Part shown: one piece after another, positions 1 to 9,005 of the stretch | Numbering within the stretch: the first letter of the stretch is position 1 | How the letters are laid out: every line of letters begins with the position of its first letter | DNA from: Candidatus Rokubacteria bacterium 13_1_40CM_68_15 | GTDB taxonomy: Bacteria > Methylomirabilota > Methylomirabilia > Rokubacteriales > CSP1-6 | Assembly (NCBI GenBank): GCA_001917585.1 | Contig: MNEG01000043.1 | Location: forward strand, 1-60,858 | Length of the DNA: 60,858 nucleotides | Direction of reading: 5' to 3' | The notes under the pieces: model-generated | What the model saw: the letters and a program-made list of their open reading frames with translations, nothing else | Databases searched by the model: none | What the model was told of the DNA's origin: nothing | Made by a program: the position numbers and the translations under genes

Positions 1-318
1 CCCGATCCGCTGCTCGCGTATCTCGGCAAGTTCGGGCTCGGGAAGGGGACGATCCCGGCCGGAACCTATCCGCAGGCGACGAACGGCAAGGAGGCCGTCG
101 TCTCGGCGACGATGGGCACGACGATCACCGTGACGACGAAGATGGCGAACGACCTCGCCTACACGATCACGAAGACGCTCAACGACAACCCGGATCGCGT
201 ACGCAAGATCCACGGCAGCCTGGCCGACTACGACCCGGCCAAGGCGTATCTCTATCTCGGCGTTCCGCTTCATCCGGGCGCCGAGCGCTACTACCGTGAG
301 AAGGGGTACCTACGCTGA
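1..318 (+). CDS. TAXI-family TRAP transporter solute receptor, C-terminal part
   Basis: Only the last 105 codons are present; the gene starts before the window. The visible part resembles the C-terminus of TAXI-type periplasmic receptors: a segment reading GTYPQATNGKE, a helix MANDLAYTITKTLNDN, and an end with HPGAERYYREKGYLR. Such receptors bind an organic anion outside the membrane and hand it to a fused 4TM/12TM permease. That permease is probably the gene at 2408-4288, which is unusually separated from the receptor by about 2 kb holding a pilin and small exported proteins. The substrate cannot be told from this fragment. Confidence 0.85.
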   Translation, partial: PDPLLAYLGKFGLGKGTIPAGTYPQATNGKEAVVSATMGTTITVTTKMANDLAYTITKTLNDNPDRVRKIHGSLADYDPAKAYLYLGVPLHPGAERYYREKGYLR

Positions 319-664
319 ATTCCGGGTATCTTTCTGGAGTGCACGGCGACCCGTGACTGTTTGCATTGCGGCAACGAGGAGTGACACGTCCTACGCCATC
401 GGGTAGTCGCAAAGAAGCTTGAGTCTCTGTGTAACCATTTCGTCGAACCGCCGTCTAATCGGCAGAGGGCACGTTCGTCTCCTGGTTTGTCGTCGCGGCG
501 GCATCAGCAGAACCCTGTTCTTCCACACATCTCGTGCCACGATATTGTCACGTCGGCGCAGGCCCGCCACGCTGTCAGGAAAAGGAGATTCTCCCCCTCC
601 TCTATCAGACCGCGAAATTGGTGATCCTATGTTCAAGTCTGCGGCTTCGGATCTCCCCTACGTA
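319..664. other. Non-coding leader region, nothing recognised
   Basis: About 350 bases lie between the receptor stop and the pilin promoter. Reading frames here show no family resemblance, no ribosome site and no signal peptide. No strong hairpin or tRNA-like fold was seen. Confidence 0.5.
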
Positions 665-681
665 TGGCATTTGGCGTGCAT
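665..681 (+). promoter_or_regulatory. Candidate sigma-54 (RpoN) promoter of the pilin gene
   Basis: TGGCATTTGGCGTGCAT has GG and GC exactly ten bases apart, the spacing needed for the -24/-12 elements. It has one mismatch in the TTGCA half. Transcription would start near 691, about 30 bases before the pilin ATG. Major pilin genes are often RpoN dependent, which supports the reading, but a single match can occur by chance. Confidence 0.4.
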
Positions 682-719
682 CGCTTCGGCTTTCAGCCTC
701 GAAGGCAAAGGGGGACGCC

Positions 720-1133
720 ATGACGAGCTTCTGGCACAAGAGGCACTGCACGATGGGCAATCAGCGCGGCTTTACGCTCATCGAGCTGATGATCGTCGTC
801 GCGATCATCGGCATCCTGGCCGCCATCGCGGTTCCGCTCTACGCCAACATGCAGGCGCGGGCGCGGATCGCGAAGGCCCAGGCGGACATTCGCGGTCTCG
901 CGTCCGCCGTGTCGGTGTACACGGCGCACATGGGCACGCTGCCCAGCGTGCTCGATCTGCTGACGGCGATCGCCACGAGCCCGCAGAACATCACGGCCGG
1001 TCCGTTCATGGCCGCGATCCCGACGCCGCCCAGCACGGTCTGGGGCAGCGCGTACACCTACGCCATCAATGCGGCGATCGGCCTGTTCACGATCTCGGCC
1101 GCTGGCGACGGCGCCACCGTTTCCGCGCCGTAG
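720..1133 (+). CDS. Type IV pilin / GspG-like prepilin
   Basis: A 137-residue class III prepilin. A short basic leader ends in QRG, followed by [19 protein letters not shown], with the prepilin peptidase site between Gly and Phe and the conserved Glu at position +5. The hydrophobic helix is followed by [18 protein letters not shown], the usual amphipathic continuation. The rest is a small globular head without a clear C-terminal cysteine pair. The ATG is chosen because AAGGGGG lies 5 bases upstream; a second ATG at 753 is closer to the leader. It stands alone without assembly genes and ends at a strong terminator, so it is probably monocistronic. A type II secretion pseudopilin is an alternative. 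Confidence 0.85.
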   Translation: MTSFWHKRHCTMGNQRGFTLIELMIVVAIIGILAAIAVPLYANMQARARIAKAQADIRGLASAVSVYTAHMGTLPSVLDLLTAIATSPQNITAGPFMAAIPTPPSTVWGSAYTYAINAAIGLFTISAAGDGATVSAP

Positions 1134-1149
1134 CAAGCGAGGAATGGGG

Positions 1150-1186
1150 GCCTCAGGAGGAGTTCCTTCCTCCTGAGGCTCTTTCA
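1150..1186 (+). terminator. Rho-independent terminator after the pilin gene
   Basis: A 12-bp perfect stem (GCCTCAGGAGGA pairing with TCCTCCTGAGGC) closes a 6-base loop and is followed by the short pyrimidine-rich tract TCTTTC. It starts 16 bases after the pilin stop codon. Confidence 0.8.
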
Positions 1187-1328
1187 AATAGCGCCGACCG
1201 TGATCGGCAGTTCGACGTGGCTCACCATCCTGGCCCGAACGATCGTAGGCCGGCGCTCACGAGAACCACCCGGCTCGCCGGATCTTCGTCCGCTCCCTCG
1301 AAAGCCCGCTTCAGCGTCGCCTCCCGCA

Positions 1329-1514
1329 TCACTTCAGCGCTGGTGACTGCATCTCACAGTCCGCACCGTCCGAATGCCACACGCCCCCGTCGCGCTGGCA
1401 CAGGGCTTGACGAATGGAGCCCGGGGACGCGCTGGGGCTCGACGACGAATAGCGCGCGCACCCGAAGAGCAAGGTCAGAATGGCGAAGGGGAGAAGTATC
1501 CTGCCGCTTCTCAT
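1329..1514 (-). CDS. Small lipoprotein, function unknown
   Basis: A 61-residue protein with a basic start (MRSGR), a hydrophobic stretch and a lipobox ending LLFGC, so it should be processed by signal peptidase II and anchored by Cys19. The mature part of about 43 residues is Ser/Pro-rich, then carries CQRDGGVWHSDGADC, a cysteine pair 14 residues apart that may form a disulfide. An AAGGAGG ribosome site lies 8 bases before the ATG, which strongly supports a real gene. No family was recognised. It lies antisense to the flanking genes and next to another small exported protein. Confidence 0.65.
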   Translation of the reverse strand: MRSGRILLPFAILTLLFGCARYSSSSPSASPGSIRQALCQRDGGVWHSDGADCEMQSPALK

Positions 1515-1599
1515 GACGGCAGCCTCCTTGTTGTCAGCGTCTCGTAGGCCGGCCCACGATCGCGTGGGCTCGCTGCACGCAGACGTTACGGGCGGGATA

Positions 1600-1893
1600 T
1601 CAGGCGAGCGGAGGCGCGCGACTGAGAGTGGAGGACAGCGGGAACAGTGGACGCTGGCCGACGTTTGCCCGCGTCACGAGAGCGACGACGGGGGCCACCG
1701 GGCGAGCCGACCACACGATGGCGGGCTGGATCGCACCCAGGTTGCTTGTGATCAACAGAACGACGTCGTCGAAGTCGGCATTGTCGTAGAGGCCGGGGAA
1801 CCACGACTGATCCGGCGGGCTGGCATGAGCGGCCGGCGGGAGCACCAGAATTGCCGCAGCCAGAAAAAGACCAACGAGGCGGCGCGGAATCAC
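1600..1893 (-). CDS. Small secreted protein, function unknown
   Basis: A 97-residue protein with a clear Sec signal peptide (basic MIPRR, then LVGLFLAAAILVLPP, cleavage after AAHA). The mature part begins SPPDQSWFPGLYDNADFDD, acidic and aromatic, then a hydrophobic stretch VVLLITS. The start is GTG and no good ribosome site was found. The domain was not recognised. The leader and non-random mature sequence favour a real gene over an antisense shadow, and the other frames here lack any protein-like pattern. Confidence 0.5.
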   Translation of the reverse strand: MIPRRLVGLFLAAAILVLPPAAHASPPDQSWFPGLYDNADFDDVVLLITSNLGAIQPAIVWSARPVAPVVALVTRANVGQRPLFPLSSTLSRAPPLA

Positions 1894-2161
1894 GGCGCGA
1901 GACTAAATGAGCCTCGACGGCAAACGCAAGTAGGCCCGCGAGCAGGGTCCGTCCCGATAAAGCGTTCGATCAATCCCGGAATGTCGGGCGCGGGTTTCAG
2001 TTGAACCATCCGGCGGTGGCGCATCGCTTTCCGCCGCTCGAGCGCCCGCTTCAGCATCGCCTTCGCAAATCTAGCCAGGATTATTCACGACGGAATCGGC
2101 CAACGTTACCAGCAAACAATCAGTTGGCGTAACATCGGACGCCGTCGGATGGAGGTCGCCA

Positions 2162-2400
2162 ATGAAAAGGCTCGTCATGCTGCTCTGCGCGTGGATGCTC
2201 TGGGCGAGTACAGCGTCGGCTGAAGGCGCATGGGTGCTCTGGAGCACGACGATGAGCTATTGGTCACAGGCTATCGAGCCAGCGATCGTCTACCCGAAAG
2301 TCGCCACCCCGAGCTATGCAGAGTGCCGGGCTCAGGCGATCGCCGAACGCGATAGTTGGCCGGCGGCAGCTGCTACCGCGAGAAGGGCTCGCTGAAGTAG
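2162..2400 (+). CDS. Small secreted protein, probably frameshifted near its end
   Basis: The ATG follows GGAGG at a good distance. The first 21 residues are a signal peptide (MKRLVMLLCAWMLWASTASA) followed by EGAWVLWSTT. The open frame ends at 2395 with an Ala/Arg run, RDSWPAAAATARRAR, that looks out of frame. In the neighbouring frame the same bases read GGSCYREKGSLK and stop at 2400, 7 bases before the TRAP permease start, which looks more natural. A one- or two-base indel near 2355-2365 would explain this. The function is unknown. Confidence 0.5.
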
Positions 2401-2407
2401 GGAGCCG

Positions 2408-4288
2408 GTGCGCGAGCTCGCCGGCCCGACACGCTGGGGGGTTGCGGCATGGGCCGCCGCGGCGTCGCTCTTTCATCTGTATACCGCCGGCTATGGCGTC
2501 TTCGAGCCTCGCCTCCAGCGTTCGCTCCACCTCCTCTTCCTCGTCCCGCTGGTCTTCGTCCTCTATCCCTTCCGGATGTCGTCGCCCCGGCGCCGGCCGA
2601 GCGTCTGGGACTGGCTCTGGGCGGTCACGAGCGTCGTGGCGAGCGCGTACCTCATCTGGGACAGCGATCGCATCAATCACCGCTGGGAGGGCGCGAGCGA
2701 CGTCCTGCCGCGCGAGGTCCTGCTCGGCACCGTCATGGTGGCGCTCGTCGTCGAGGCGTGCCGCCGGTCGCTCTCCCGCTGGATGGCGGTCACGATCTCG
2801 GTGGCCCTCGTATACCTGGCGACGTGCCAGTGGTTCCCGGGCGCCTTCCACTACAAGGGCTTCACCTATCCGCGAATGATCGAGCTGCTCTACCTGGGAG
2901 GCGACGACGGGATGTATGGCTTCCTCACCGGGATCTCGAGCAACATCCTGTTCATCTACGTGCTGTTCGGAGCCGTGCTGATGAAGGCGGGGGTGGGAAC
3001 CTTCCTGATCGCCCTGGCCGAGCGCACGACCGGGTGGATGCGCGGCGGGCCGGCCAAGACCGCCGTCGTGGGGTCCGCGCTCTTCGGGACCATCAGCGGC
3101 AGCACGGTCGCCAACGTCTATGCCACCGGCTCGTTCACGATCCCGCTCATGAAGCGAGGCGGCTACCCGGCGAAGACGGCAGCCGCCATCGAGGCCATCG
3201 CGGGCACCGGCGGCCAGATCATGCCACCGGTCATGGGCGCCGGCGCTTTCATCATGTCGGAGATGACGAACGTGCCGTACTTCGAAGTCGCGAAGGCGGC
3301 GGCCATTCCGGCCATCCTGTACTACGTCGGCCTGATGGCCATGGTGCACTTCCTCGCCGTCCGGCATGGCCTGCAGCCCCGGCCGCGCAGCGAGCTGCCG
3401 GGGTGGGGGGCGATCCTTCGTCGCGCCTACCTCGCCCTGCCGTTCGTGGCGATCGTGTACTTCCTCGCCGCCGGCTATTCCCCGACCGGGGCCGCGTTCT
3501 ACGTGATCGTCATCACCGTCGCCCTGTCCTTCCTCGATCGGCGGACGTGGATGACGCCGCGCCGGTGCCTCGAGGCACTGGTCGAGGGCGCGGCCAGCGC
3601 GGCCACCATCGCGGTCGCCCTGGCCGGCTCAGGCATGATCGTGGGCGTCCTGACCCGCACGGGCTCGGCGCTCGCGTTCGGGGGCGCCGTGCTCTCGGCA
3701 TCGATGGGGAGCTTGCTGATCGCAATGATCCTGATCTTCCTGGTCGTGAGTGTGCTGGGGACCGGTATCCCGACCACCGCGGCCTACGTGATCTCGGTCG
3801 TCGTCGGGGCGGGGGCCATGGGTGGCCTGGGGGTGCCCGTCCTGGCTGCCCACCTGTTCGTGTTCTACTACGCCGTCCTGTCCGATCTCACGCCGCCGGA
3901 CGCCGTCACCGCGTTCGCCGCTGCGAACATTGCTGGCTCGGAGATGATGGCGACCGGCCTCGAGGCGTTTCGTCTCGGCATCGCGGGCTTCCTGGTGCCC
4001 TTCGCCTTCGTGTTCCATCCCGAGCTCCTGCTGCGAGGGACGTGGACGGAGATCCTCGCGATGTCGGCCTTCGCGGCCATCTCCGCGGTCGCCCTGGCCG
4101 CCGCGATCGTGGGGCAGGCCGCGGGGCGGCTCCTCGGCTGGGAGCGGTTTCTGGCGCTCGGCACGGCCGGGCTCATGGTCGCCCGGGACGCGCGGCTGCA
4201 GGTTGCCGGGGCGCTGGTGTTCGCTGCCCTGGTGGCCTGGAGCGCTCGCCGCCGTTCCCTAACCGCCGTTGCGCCAGCTGGGGGTTAG
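2408..4288 (+). CDS. TRAP transporter fused permease (4TM/12TM, TAXI type)
   Basis: A 626-residue inner-membrane protein with about 16-18 hydrophobic helices, in which the small DctQ-like part (first ~170 residues) is fused to the large DctM-like channel. Family marks include FGTISGSTVANVYATGSF, then GGQIMPPVMGAGAFIMSE, and late in the protein DLTPPDAVTAFAAANIAG. It imports organic acids using an ion gradient together with a TAXI receptor, most likely the one ending at 318. The start is GTG with GGGAG close upstream. The stop codon lies inside an inverted repeat that precedes the CGNR regulator gene. Confidence 0.92.
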   Translation: MRELAGPTRWGVAAWAAAASLFHLYTAGYGVFEPRLQRSLHLLFLVPLVFVLYPFRMSSPRRRPSVWDWLWAVTSVVASAYLIWDSDRINHRWEGASDVLPREVLLGTVMVALVVEACRRSLSRWMAVTISVALVYLATCQWFPGAFHYKGFTYPRMIELLYLGGDDGMYGFLTGISSNILFIYVLFGAVLMKAGVGTFLIALAERTTGWMRGGPAKTAVVGSALFGTISGSTVANVYATGSFTIPLMKRGGYPAKTAAAIEAIAGTGGQIMPPVMGAGAFIMSEMTNVPYFEVAKAAAIPAILYYVGLMAMVHFLAVRHGLQPRPRSELPGWGAILRRAYLALPFVAIVYFLAAGYSPTGAAFYVIVITVALSFLDRRTWMTPRRCLEALVEGAASAATIAVALAGSGMIVGVLTRTGSALAFGGAVLSASMGSLLIAMILIFLVVSVLGTGIPTTAAYVISVVVGAGAMGGLGVPVLAAHLFVFYYAVLSDLTPPDAVTAFAAANIAGSEMMATGLEAFRLGIAGFLVPFAFVFHPELLLRGTWTEILAMSAFAAISAVALAAAIVGQAAGRLLGWERFLALGTAGLMVARDARLQVAGALVFAALVAWSARRRSLTAVAPAGG

Positions 4289-4306
4289 CCAGAATTCCTT
4301 AACCCC
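4281..4306. promoter_or_regulatory. Inverted repeat, possible operator
   Basis: The arms GGGGTTA and TAACCCC are perfect complements separated by 12 bases with GAATTC at the centre. The repeat spans the permease stop codon and ends 30 bases before the CGNR gene. It is not followed by a T-run, so an operator is more likely than a terminator. Confidence 0.3.
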
Positions 4307-4336
4307 ATACGGCCCTGACGGTAGTTAGATAGCTCC

Positions 4337-4933
4337 GTGGCCCACGCGTGGACGGCCGGTCGCCTCTGCCTCGATTTCGCCAACAGTACCCGGCTCTCGA
4401 CGTATGCCGACCTGGCGGCATGGGCGGGCGGTGCGGGAGCGGTCCCGCCCGCGCTGGCCCGCGCCCTCGCCAGGGCGGGACGACGTCGTCCGGCAGCGGC
4501 GTCCGCCGCCCTCGGCCGAGCTCAGGCCTTGAGATCTGCGATTGCCGCCGTGATGGCGTCGGTGGCCGAGCGCCGGCCGCCCCCGCCCCGCGCGCTCGAG
4601 GACCTCAATGAAGCGCTCGCCGAGACACTCGGCCGCACCCGCATCGTCAGGCGAGGCCCCAGCTTCGCCTGGGACTGGAAGACCGGCGGTGACGCGCTCG
4701 ATCGGCTGCTGTGGCCGGTGATCCGTTCCGCTGCCGAGGTCCTGACGTCGAGCGACGTCGCCGCCGTCCGGGCTTGCGCTGGATATGCCTGCGGCCGCCT
4801 GTTCCTCGACGGCAGCCGCAACGGCAGCCGGCGATGGTGCGACATGGCCGTCTGCGGCAACCGTGCGAAGGTGCGGCGTCACTACGCGAGGAGTCGATCC
4901 AGGAGGGCGCGGTCGGCCGGCGGGAAGTCGTAG
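4337..4933 (+). CDS. CGNR zinc-finger / ABATE-domain regulator
   Basis: A 198-residue protein. The N-terminus has the ABATE-type signature RLCLDFANS, the middle carries SFAWDWKTGGD, and the end has the CGNR zinc finger: CAGYACGRLFLDGSRNG, then RRWCDMAVCGNRAKVRRHY, with four cysteines for zinc. These proteins are thought to be stress-type transcription regulators, with the C-terminal finger binding DNA. The start is GTG. It follows the TRAP permease and may regulate it. Its last 50 bases overlap convergently with the Nudix gene, where the Arg/Ser-rich tail shows little conservation. Confidence 0.85.
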   Translation: MAHAWTAGRLCLDFANSTRLSTYADLAAWAGGAGAVPPALARALARAGRRRPAAASAALGRAQALRSAIAAVMASVAERRPPPPRALEDLNEALAETLGRTRIVRRGPSFAWDWKTGGDALDRLLWPVIRSAAEVLTSSDVAAVRACAGYACGRLFLDGSRNGSRRWCDMAVCGNRAKVRRHYARSRSRRARSAGGKS

Positions 4934-5310
4934 TCCATGAGGCGCGCGGGTTCGACCCACGCCATGGCCTGGCCTTCGCGCGGCTCGATCGTCCCGGATT
5001 CGAGGTGGCACTCGTAGAAACGGAGAACGACCTGGCGGTCGGGGTACTCCCAGCGTACGGTCTCCACCAGCTTGCCGATCGTGAAGGTCGCGGACAGTTC
5101 CTCGGTCAGCTCGCGACGCAGACACTCCTCGAAGCTTTCCTGTGGCTCACGCTTGCCCCCGGGGAACTCCCAGAGACCTTCGAGATGCGAGCCGGACCGG
5201 CGCTGGGTGATCAGGTACCGGCCCGCCGCGTCCCGGATCAGCGCCGCCGCGACTTCGATGACGAGCACGACACCACGGGATAGCTGGCGCAGAAGCGCTT
5301 CATTGGGCAT
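4882..5310 (-). CDS. Nudix (MutT-like) hydrolase
   Basis: A 142-residue Nudix enzyme. The Nudix box is intact at residues 51-72 (GGKREPQESF through RRELTEEL), with the Glu residues that bind magnesium. The strand LWEFPGGK and the QRR segment before it match 8-oxo-dGTP diphosphatases that sanitise the nucleotide pool. The start lies inside the mutY coding sequence (72-base overlap); ATG 5310 is used here, but GTG 5268 would give a start resembling other MutT proteins. Overlap with mutY links both products to the oxidised-guanine repair system. Confidence 0.88.
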   Translation of the reverse strand: MPNEALLRQLSRGVVLVIEVAAALIRDAAGRYLITQRRSGSHLEGLWEFPGGKREPQESFEECLRRELTEELSATFTIGKLVETVRWEYPDRQVVLRFYECHLESGTIEPREGQAMAWVEPARLMDYDFPPADRALLDRLLA

Positions 5311-5927
5311 GGCGTGCAGTGCGGAGCTCTGGGCGAGCACCACGTTGCGCCGAAGTCCATGAGAGCCTGGTTGAAGTCGTAGGCGCGGCCCGGCGGCACG
5401 AGCGCTTCGGCCAGATCCCAGTACGCCTTCTCGCCGCGAAGACGTCGCGCCCGGCGGGGTCCGATGAAGACGCGTGAGAGGACGCGACGGACATTCGTGT
5501 CGAGGATGGCGGCGTCCTGACCGTAGGCAAAGGACAGCACCGCGCCAGCGGTGTAGCGGCCGATGCCGGGAAGGTTGCGGAGGCCTCCCGCGGTGTCAGG
5601 CAGCCGGCCGCCGTAGCGGGCAACCGTCTCGCGCGCGATCTGGTGCAGGCGGACGGGCCGGATGTTGTAGCCGAGCGGGTACCAGAGCCGGCGAACGTCG
5701 CGGGCTCGAGCGCTGGCAAGGTCCTCGAGCGTGGGATACCGCTCGAGAAACTGGTGATACTTCGGTACGACACGATCGACCTGCGTCTGCTGGAGCATGA
5801 TCTCGGAGACGAGCACGCGGTAGGGATCGCGCGTGCGTCGCCAGGGAAGATCACGACCGTGCCGCGCGTACCAGGCCAGCAGTCGGCGCTGAAATGCGCG
5901 CACGACGCGCCGGTCTGGCTTGACCAC
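5238..5927 (-). CDS. mutY: Short A/G-specific adenine glycosylase
   Basis: A 229-residue HhH-GPD DNA glycosylase that removes adenine mispaired with 8-oxoguanine. Catalytic Glu42 lies in EIMLQQTQV, the helix-hairpin-helix reads LPGIGRYTAGAV, and catalytic Asp143 lies in ILDTNVRRVL. The iron-sulfur cluster ligands C197, C204, C207 and C213 have the canonical C-x6-C-x2-C-x5-C spacing. The protein ends soon after, so it lacks the C-terminal Nudix-like domain that helps full-length MutY (about 350 residues) recognise 8-oxoguanine. A separate Nudix gene overlaps its 3' end. A thymine mismatch glycosylase of the short archaeal type is a less likely alternative. The start is GTG. Confidence 0.88.
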   Translation of the reverse strand: MVKPDRRVVRAFQRRLLAWYARHGRDLPWRRTRDPYRVLVSEIMLQQTQVDRVVPKYHQFLERYPTLEDLASARARDVRRLWYPLGYNIRPVRLHQIARETVARYGGRLPDTAGGLRNLPGIGRYTAGAVLSFAYGQDAAILDTNVRRVLSRVFIGPRRARRLRGEKAYWDLAEALVPPGRAYDFNQALMDFGATWCSPRAPHCTPCPMKRFCASYPVVSCSSSKSRRR

Positions 5928-5941
5928 GCGCGGAGTCTAGC

Positions 5942-6976
5942 ATGCCCCTCCTGGAGCGGTACCATCCCGTCGTGGGGCGGTACAATGTCCGCATGCCAGA
6001 TCCCGCCGCGGAGTATGAAGCCGTGCGTCACCGCGTCGGCCTCATCGATCGCAGCGACCTCGGCGTCGTCGAGGTGACGGGCCGTGATCGCGCCAGCTTC
6101 CTGCACGCGATGCTGAGCAACGACGTCAAGTCGCTCTCCGCTGGCCGAGGCGCCACCGCCGCCTTTCTCGACGTCCAGGGCAAGGTTCAGACGCTCGTGA
6201 CGATCTGGGCCCTGGAGGATCGGCTCGTTCTCCTCACGCCTCCCGGCGAAGGCGCCAAGACGATCCAGGCCCTCGATCACTACCTCTTCTCCGAGAAGGC
6301 GTACTTCAAGGACGTGACGGGCGAGATGGCGCTCTTGATGCTCGCCGGTCCCGAGGCTATCGCGCTCGCAGAGCGCCTGGCCGGCGTCACGGTTCCGGAG
6401 ACAGCGTGGGGCAACGTCGACGCCCGCGTTGCCGACGTCGACGTGAGACTGGTGAGGGGCGGCACGGAAACGGGCGAGGCCGAGGTCTGGGTCGCGGCGG
6501 CCACTGCCGACGGCGAGCGCTTGCGCGCGGCGCTGGTCGAGAGCGGGGCGATGCCGATCGGTCGCGCCGCGTGGGAGTCACTTCGCATCGAAGCGGGAAC
6601 GCCGACCTACGGGAGCGACGTCGACACGACCGTGCTCCTGCCCGAGATCCCGATCGAGCACCTCGTCTCTCACACCAAGGGCTGCTACATCGGTCAGGAA
6701 GTCGTGGTGCGGATCCGTGACCGCGGCCACGTCAATCGCCATCTGCGCGGTCTCGTCATCGACGGCTCCACCACGCCGGCGGTGGGCGCGCCGGTGGTGG
6801 CCGCCGGCGCCGAGGCCGGGCGGGTCACCAGCGCCGCCTGGTCGTTCGGACTGCACCACCCGATCGCGCTGGCTTTCATCCGGCGCCAGCACGCCGACCC
6901 GGGAACGCCGGTCACCGTGCGAGCCGACGGTGCGGAGCTCGCGGCGACGGTCTCGGCGTTGCCGTTCACCCGCTGA
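5942..6976 (+). CDS. ygfZ: YgfZ/GcvT-like folate-binding protein
   Basis: A 344-residue protein with the YgfZ signature [13 protein letters not shown], containing the conserved cysteine and the K-G-C-Y-x-G-Q-E pattern. The N-terminal half has the GcvT-like fold ([10 protein letters not shown], then [13 protein letters not shown]). YgfZ acts with tetrahydrofolate in assembly or repair of certain iron-sulfur enzymes. ATG 5942 is preferred because GGAG lies 6 bases upstream; ATG 5993 is the alternative. It is divergent from mutY, itself an iron-sulfur enzyme, with only 14 bases between the starts. An aminomethyltransferase is less likely because the KGCY signature is present. Confidence 0.88.
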   Translation: MPLLERYHPVVGRYNVRMPDPAAEYEAVRHRVGLIDRSDLGVVEVTGRDRASFLHAMLSNDVKSLSAGRGATAAFLDVQGKVQTLVTIWALEDRLVLLTPPGEGAKTIQALDHYLFSEKAYFKDVTGEMALLMLAGPEAIALAERLAGVTVPETAWGNVDARVADVDVRLVRGGTETGEAEVWVAAATADGERLRAALVESGAMPIGRAAWESLRIEAGTPTYGSDVDTTVLLPEIPIEHLVSHTKGCYIGQEVVVRIRDRGHVNRHLRGLVIDGSTTPAVGAPVVAAGAEAGRVTSAAWSFGLHHPIALAFIRRQHADPGTPVTVRADGAELAATVSALPFTR

Positions 6977-6989
6977 CCCCGGGAGCCAC

Positions 6990-9005
6990 GTGGCCAATCG
7001 CCTCGCCAACGAGACCAGTCCTTACCTGCTCCAGCACGCTCACAATCCCGTGGACTGGTTTCCGTGGGGTGACGAGGCATTCGCCAAGGCGAAGAGCGAG
7101 GACAAGCCGATTCTCCTCTCGGTCGGGTACTCGGCGTGTCACTGGTGTCACGTGATGGAGCGCGAGTCGTTCGAAGACCAGGACGTCGCCCGGCTCATGA
7201 ACCAGCACTTCGTCAGCGTGAAGGTCGATCGGGAGGAGCGCCCGGACGTCGACCACATCTACATGCAAGCGGTGCAGTCCATGACGGGCCACGGCGGCTG
7301 GCCGATGACCGTCTTCCTCACGCCCGAGGGCGCGCCCTTTTACGGCGGCACGTACTTCCCCCCCACGCCTCGGCATGGACTGCCATCGTTTCCCCAGCTC
7401 CTGCACGCCATCGCGGACGCCTGGAGCACGCGTCCGGCCGAGGTCCTGGCGTCATCGGAAAAGTTCACCGCCGAGCTGAACCGCGGCGGCCAGCTCCGAG
7501 GCGCCGTGCAGCTCCTGAGCGACGACATCCTGTTCAGGGCCTTCCAGGCGATCTCCGGCCAATTCGACGAGGCCGAAGGCGGCCTGGGCGGGGCACCGAA
7601 GTTTCCCCAGCCGATGATCTGGGAGTTCGTGCTGCGCTTCTGGAAGCGCACCGGCAACGACTTCGCGCGGAGCATGGTCCAGAAGACGCTCACGAAGATG
7701 GCCCGGGGCGGGATGTACGACCAGCTCGGCGGCGGATTCCACCGCTACTCGGTGGATGCCCACTGGTTGGTGCCCCACTTCGAGAAGATGCTCTACGACA
7801 ACGCGCAGCTCGCCACGCTCTACCTCCACGGCTGGCAGGCGTTCGGCGACGACGAGTACCGTCGCATCTGCGAAGAGACGCTCGACTACGTGCTGCGCGA
7901 GATGCGTGGCTCGGCCGGGGGCTTCTACTCCGCCCAGGACGCAGACTCCGAGGGCGAGGAAGGGAAGTTCTTCGTCTGGACGGCCAGCGAGATCCGGGCT
8001 GCGCTCGGGCCCGACGCCGACGCTGCGCTCGCCTACTGGGGTGTGGATCGCGGGCCGAACTTCGAGGGTGGCAAGAGCATCCTCTGGGTTCCCGGCGAGT
8101 CGGCGCCCGAGAAGATCGCGAAGGCGCGCCAGAAGCTCTATGCGATCCGCGAGGAACGGGTGCCACCCGCCTGCGACGACAAGGTGCTGGCCGCGTGGAA
8201 CGGCCTGGTCGCCCGCGCGTTCGCCGAGGCCGGAGCCGCGCTGCGGCGCGATGACTACGTGGCGGCCGCGGCGGCCAACGCCAATTTCATCCTGACCCGG
8301 ATGCGTGACAGCAGCGGGCGGCTCCTCCGAACCTGGAAGGACGGGCAGGCCAAGCTCAAGGCGTACCTCGAGGATTACTCGATGGTGGCGGCCGCGCTCG
8401 TCAGCCTCTACGAAGCGACGTTCGAGCGCCACTGGCTCGACGACGCCCGACGGCTCGCCGACGAGATCCTGCGACTCTTCTGGGACGACGCGATCGAGGG
8501 TTTCTACGATACCGGCAGCGACCACGAACGACTGATCGTGCGGCCACGGAATCTCTTCGACAACGCCGTGCCGTCGGGAAGCTCCGTGGCCATCGAGACC
8601 TTGTTGCGGCTGAAGGTGCTGACGGGCGAGGCGCGGTACGAGGCCAAGGCACTCGCTGCCCTGCGGGCGATGGCCGATCTCATGTCGCGGCATCCAAGCG
8701 GGTTCGGGCGCTTCCTCTGCGCCCACGACTTCAACCTCGGTCCCGTCGTCGAGATCGCGGTCGTGGTGCCGCGCCGCGACGGCGGCCGCGAAGAACTCAT
8801 GCGCGAGATCTTCGGCCGCTATCTGCCGAACCGCGTCGTGGCCGGCACCACGGACGGCGATCACGCCGGCGCCGCCGGAGTTCCGCTGCTCGAAGGCCGG
8901 CGCGCCGTGGACGGTCGCGCGACCGTCTTCGTCTGTCGGAACTACGCCTGCGAGCTTCCGGCGACCGACGTCGCCACGCTGGGGCGCCAGCTCAGCGGCG
9001 TCTGA
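6990..9005 (+). CDS. Thioredoxin-domain protein of the YyaL/DUF255 family
   Basis: A 671-residue protein. The N-terminus is typical ([20 protein letters not shown]) and leads into a thioredoxin-like domain with C50-H-W-C53 in [14 protein letters not shown] and the segment [13 protein letters not shown]. The rest is an (alpha/alpha)6-barrel-like region resembling epimerase or glycosidase folds ([21 protein letters not shown], shown here in part; [14 protein letters not shown]). The family is widespread, but its biochemical role is not settled. No signal peptide is present, so it is cytoplasmic. The GTG start follows GGGAG, 13 bases after the ygfZ stop, so the two are probably cotranscribed. 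Confidence 0.9.
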   Translation: MANRLANETSPYLLQHAHNPVDWFPWGDEAFAKAKSEDKPILLSVGYSACHWCHVMERESFEDQDVARLMNQHFVSVKVDREERPDVDHIYMQAVQSMTGHGGWPMTVFLTPEGAPFYGGTYFPPTPRHGLPSFPQLLHAIADAWSTRPAEVLASSEKFTAELNRGGQLRGAVQLLSDDILFRAFQAISGQFDEAEGGLGGAPKFPQPMIWEFVLRFWKRTGNDFARSMVQKTLTKMARGGMYDQLGGGFHRYSVDAHWLVPHFEKMLYDNAQLATLYLHGWQAFGDDEYRRICEETLDYVLREMRGSAGGFYSAQDADSEGEEGKFFVWTASEIRAALGPDADAALAYWGVDRGPNFEGGKSILWVPGESAPEKIAKARQKLYAIREERVPPACDDKVLAAWNGLVARAFAEAGAALRRDDYVAAAAANANFILTRMRDSSGRLLRTWKDGQAKLKAYLEDYSMVAAALVSLYEATFERHWLDDARRLADEILRLFWDDAIEGFYDTGSDHERLIVRPRNLFDNAVPSGSSVAIETLLRLKVLTGEARYEAKALAALRAMADLMSRHPSGFGRFLCAHDFNLGPVVEIAVVVPRRDGGREELMREIFGRYLPNRVVAGTTDGDHAGAAGVPLLEGRRAVDGRATVFVCRNYACELPATDVATLGRQLSGV

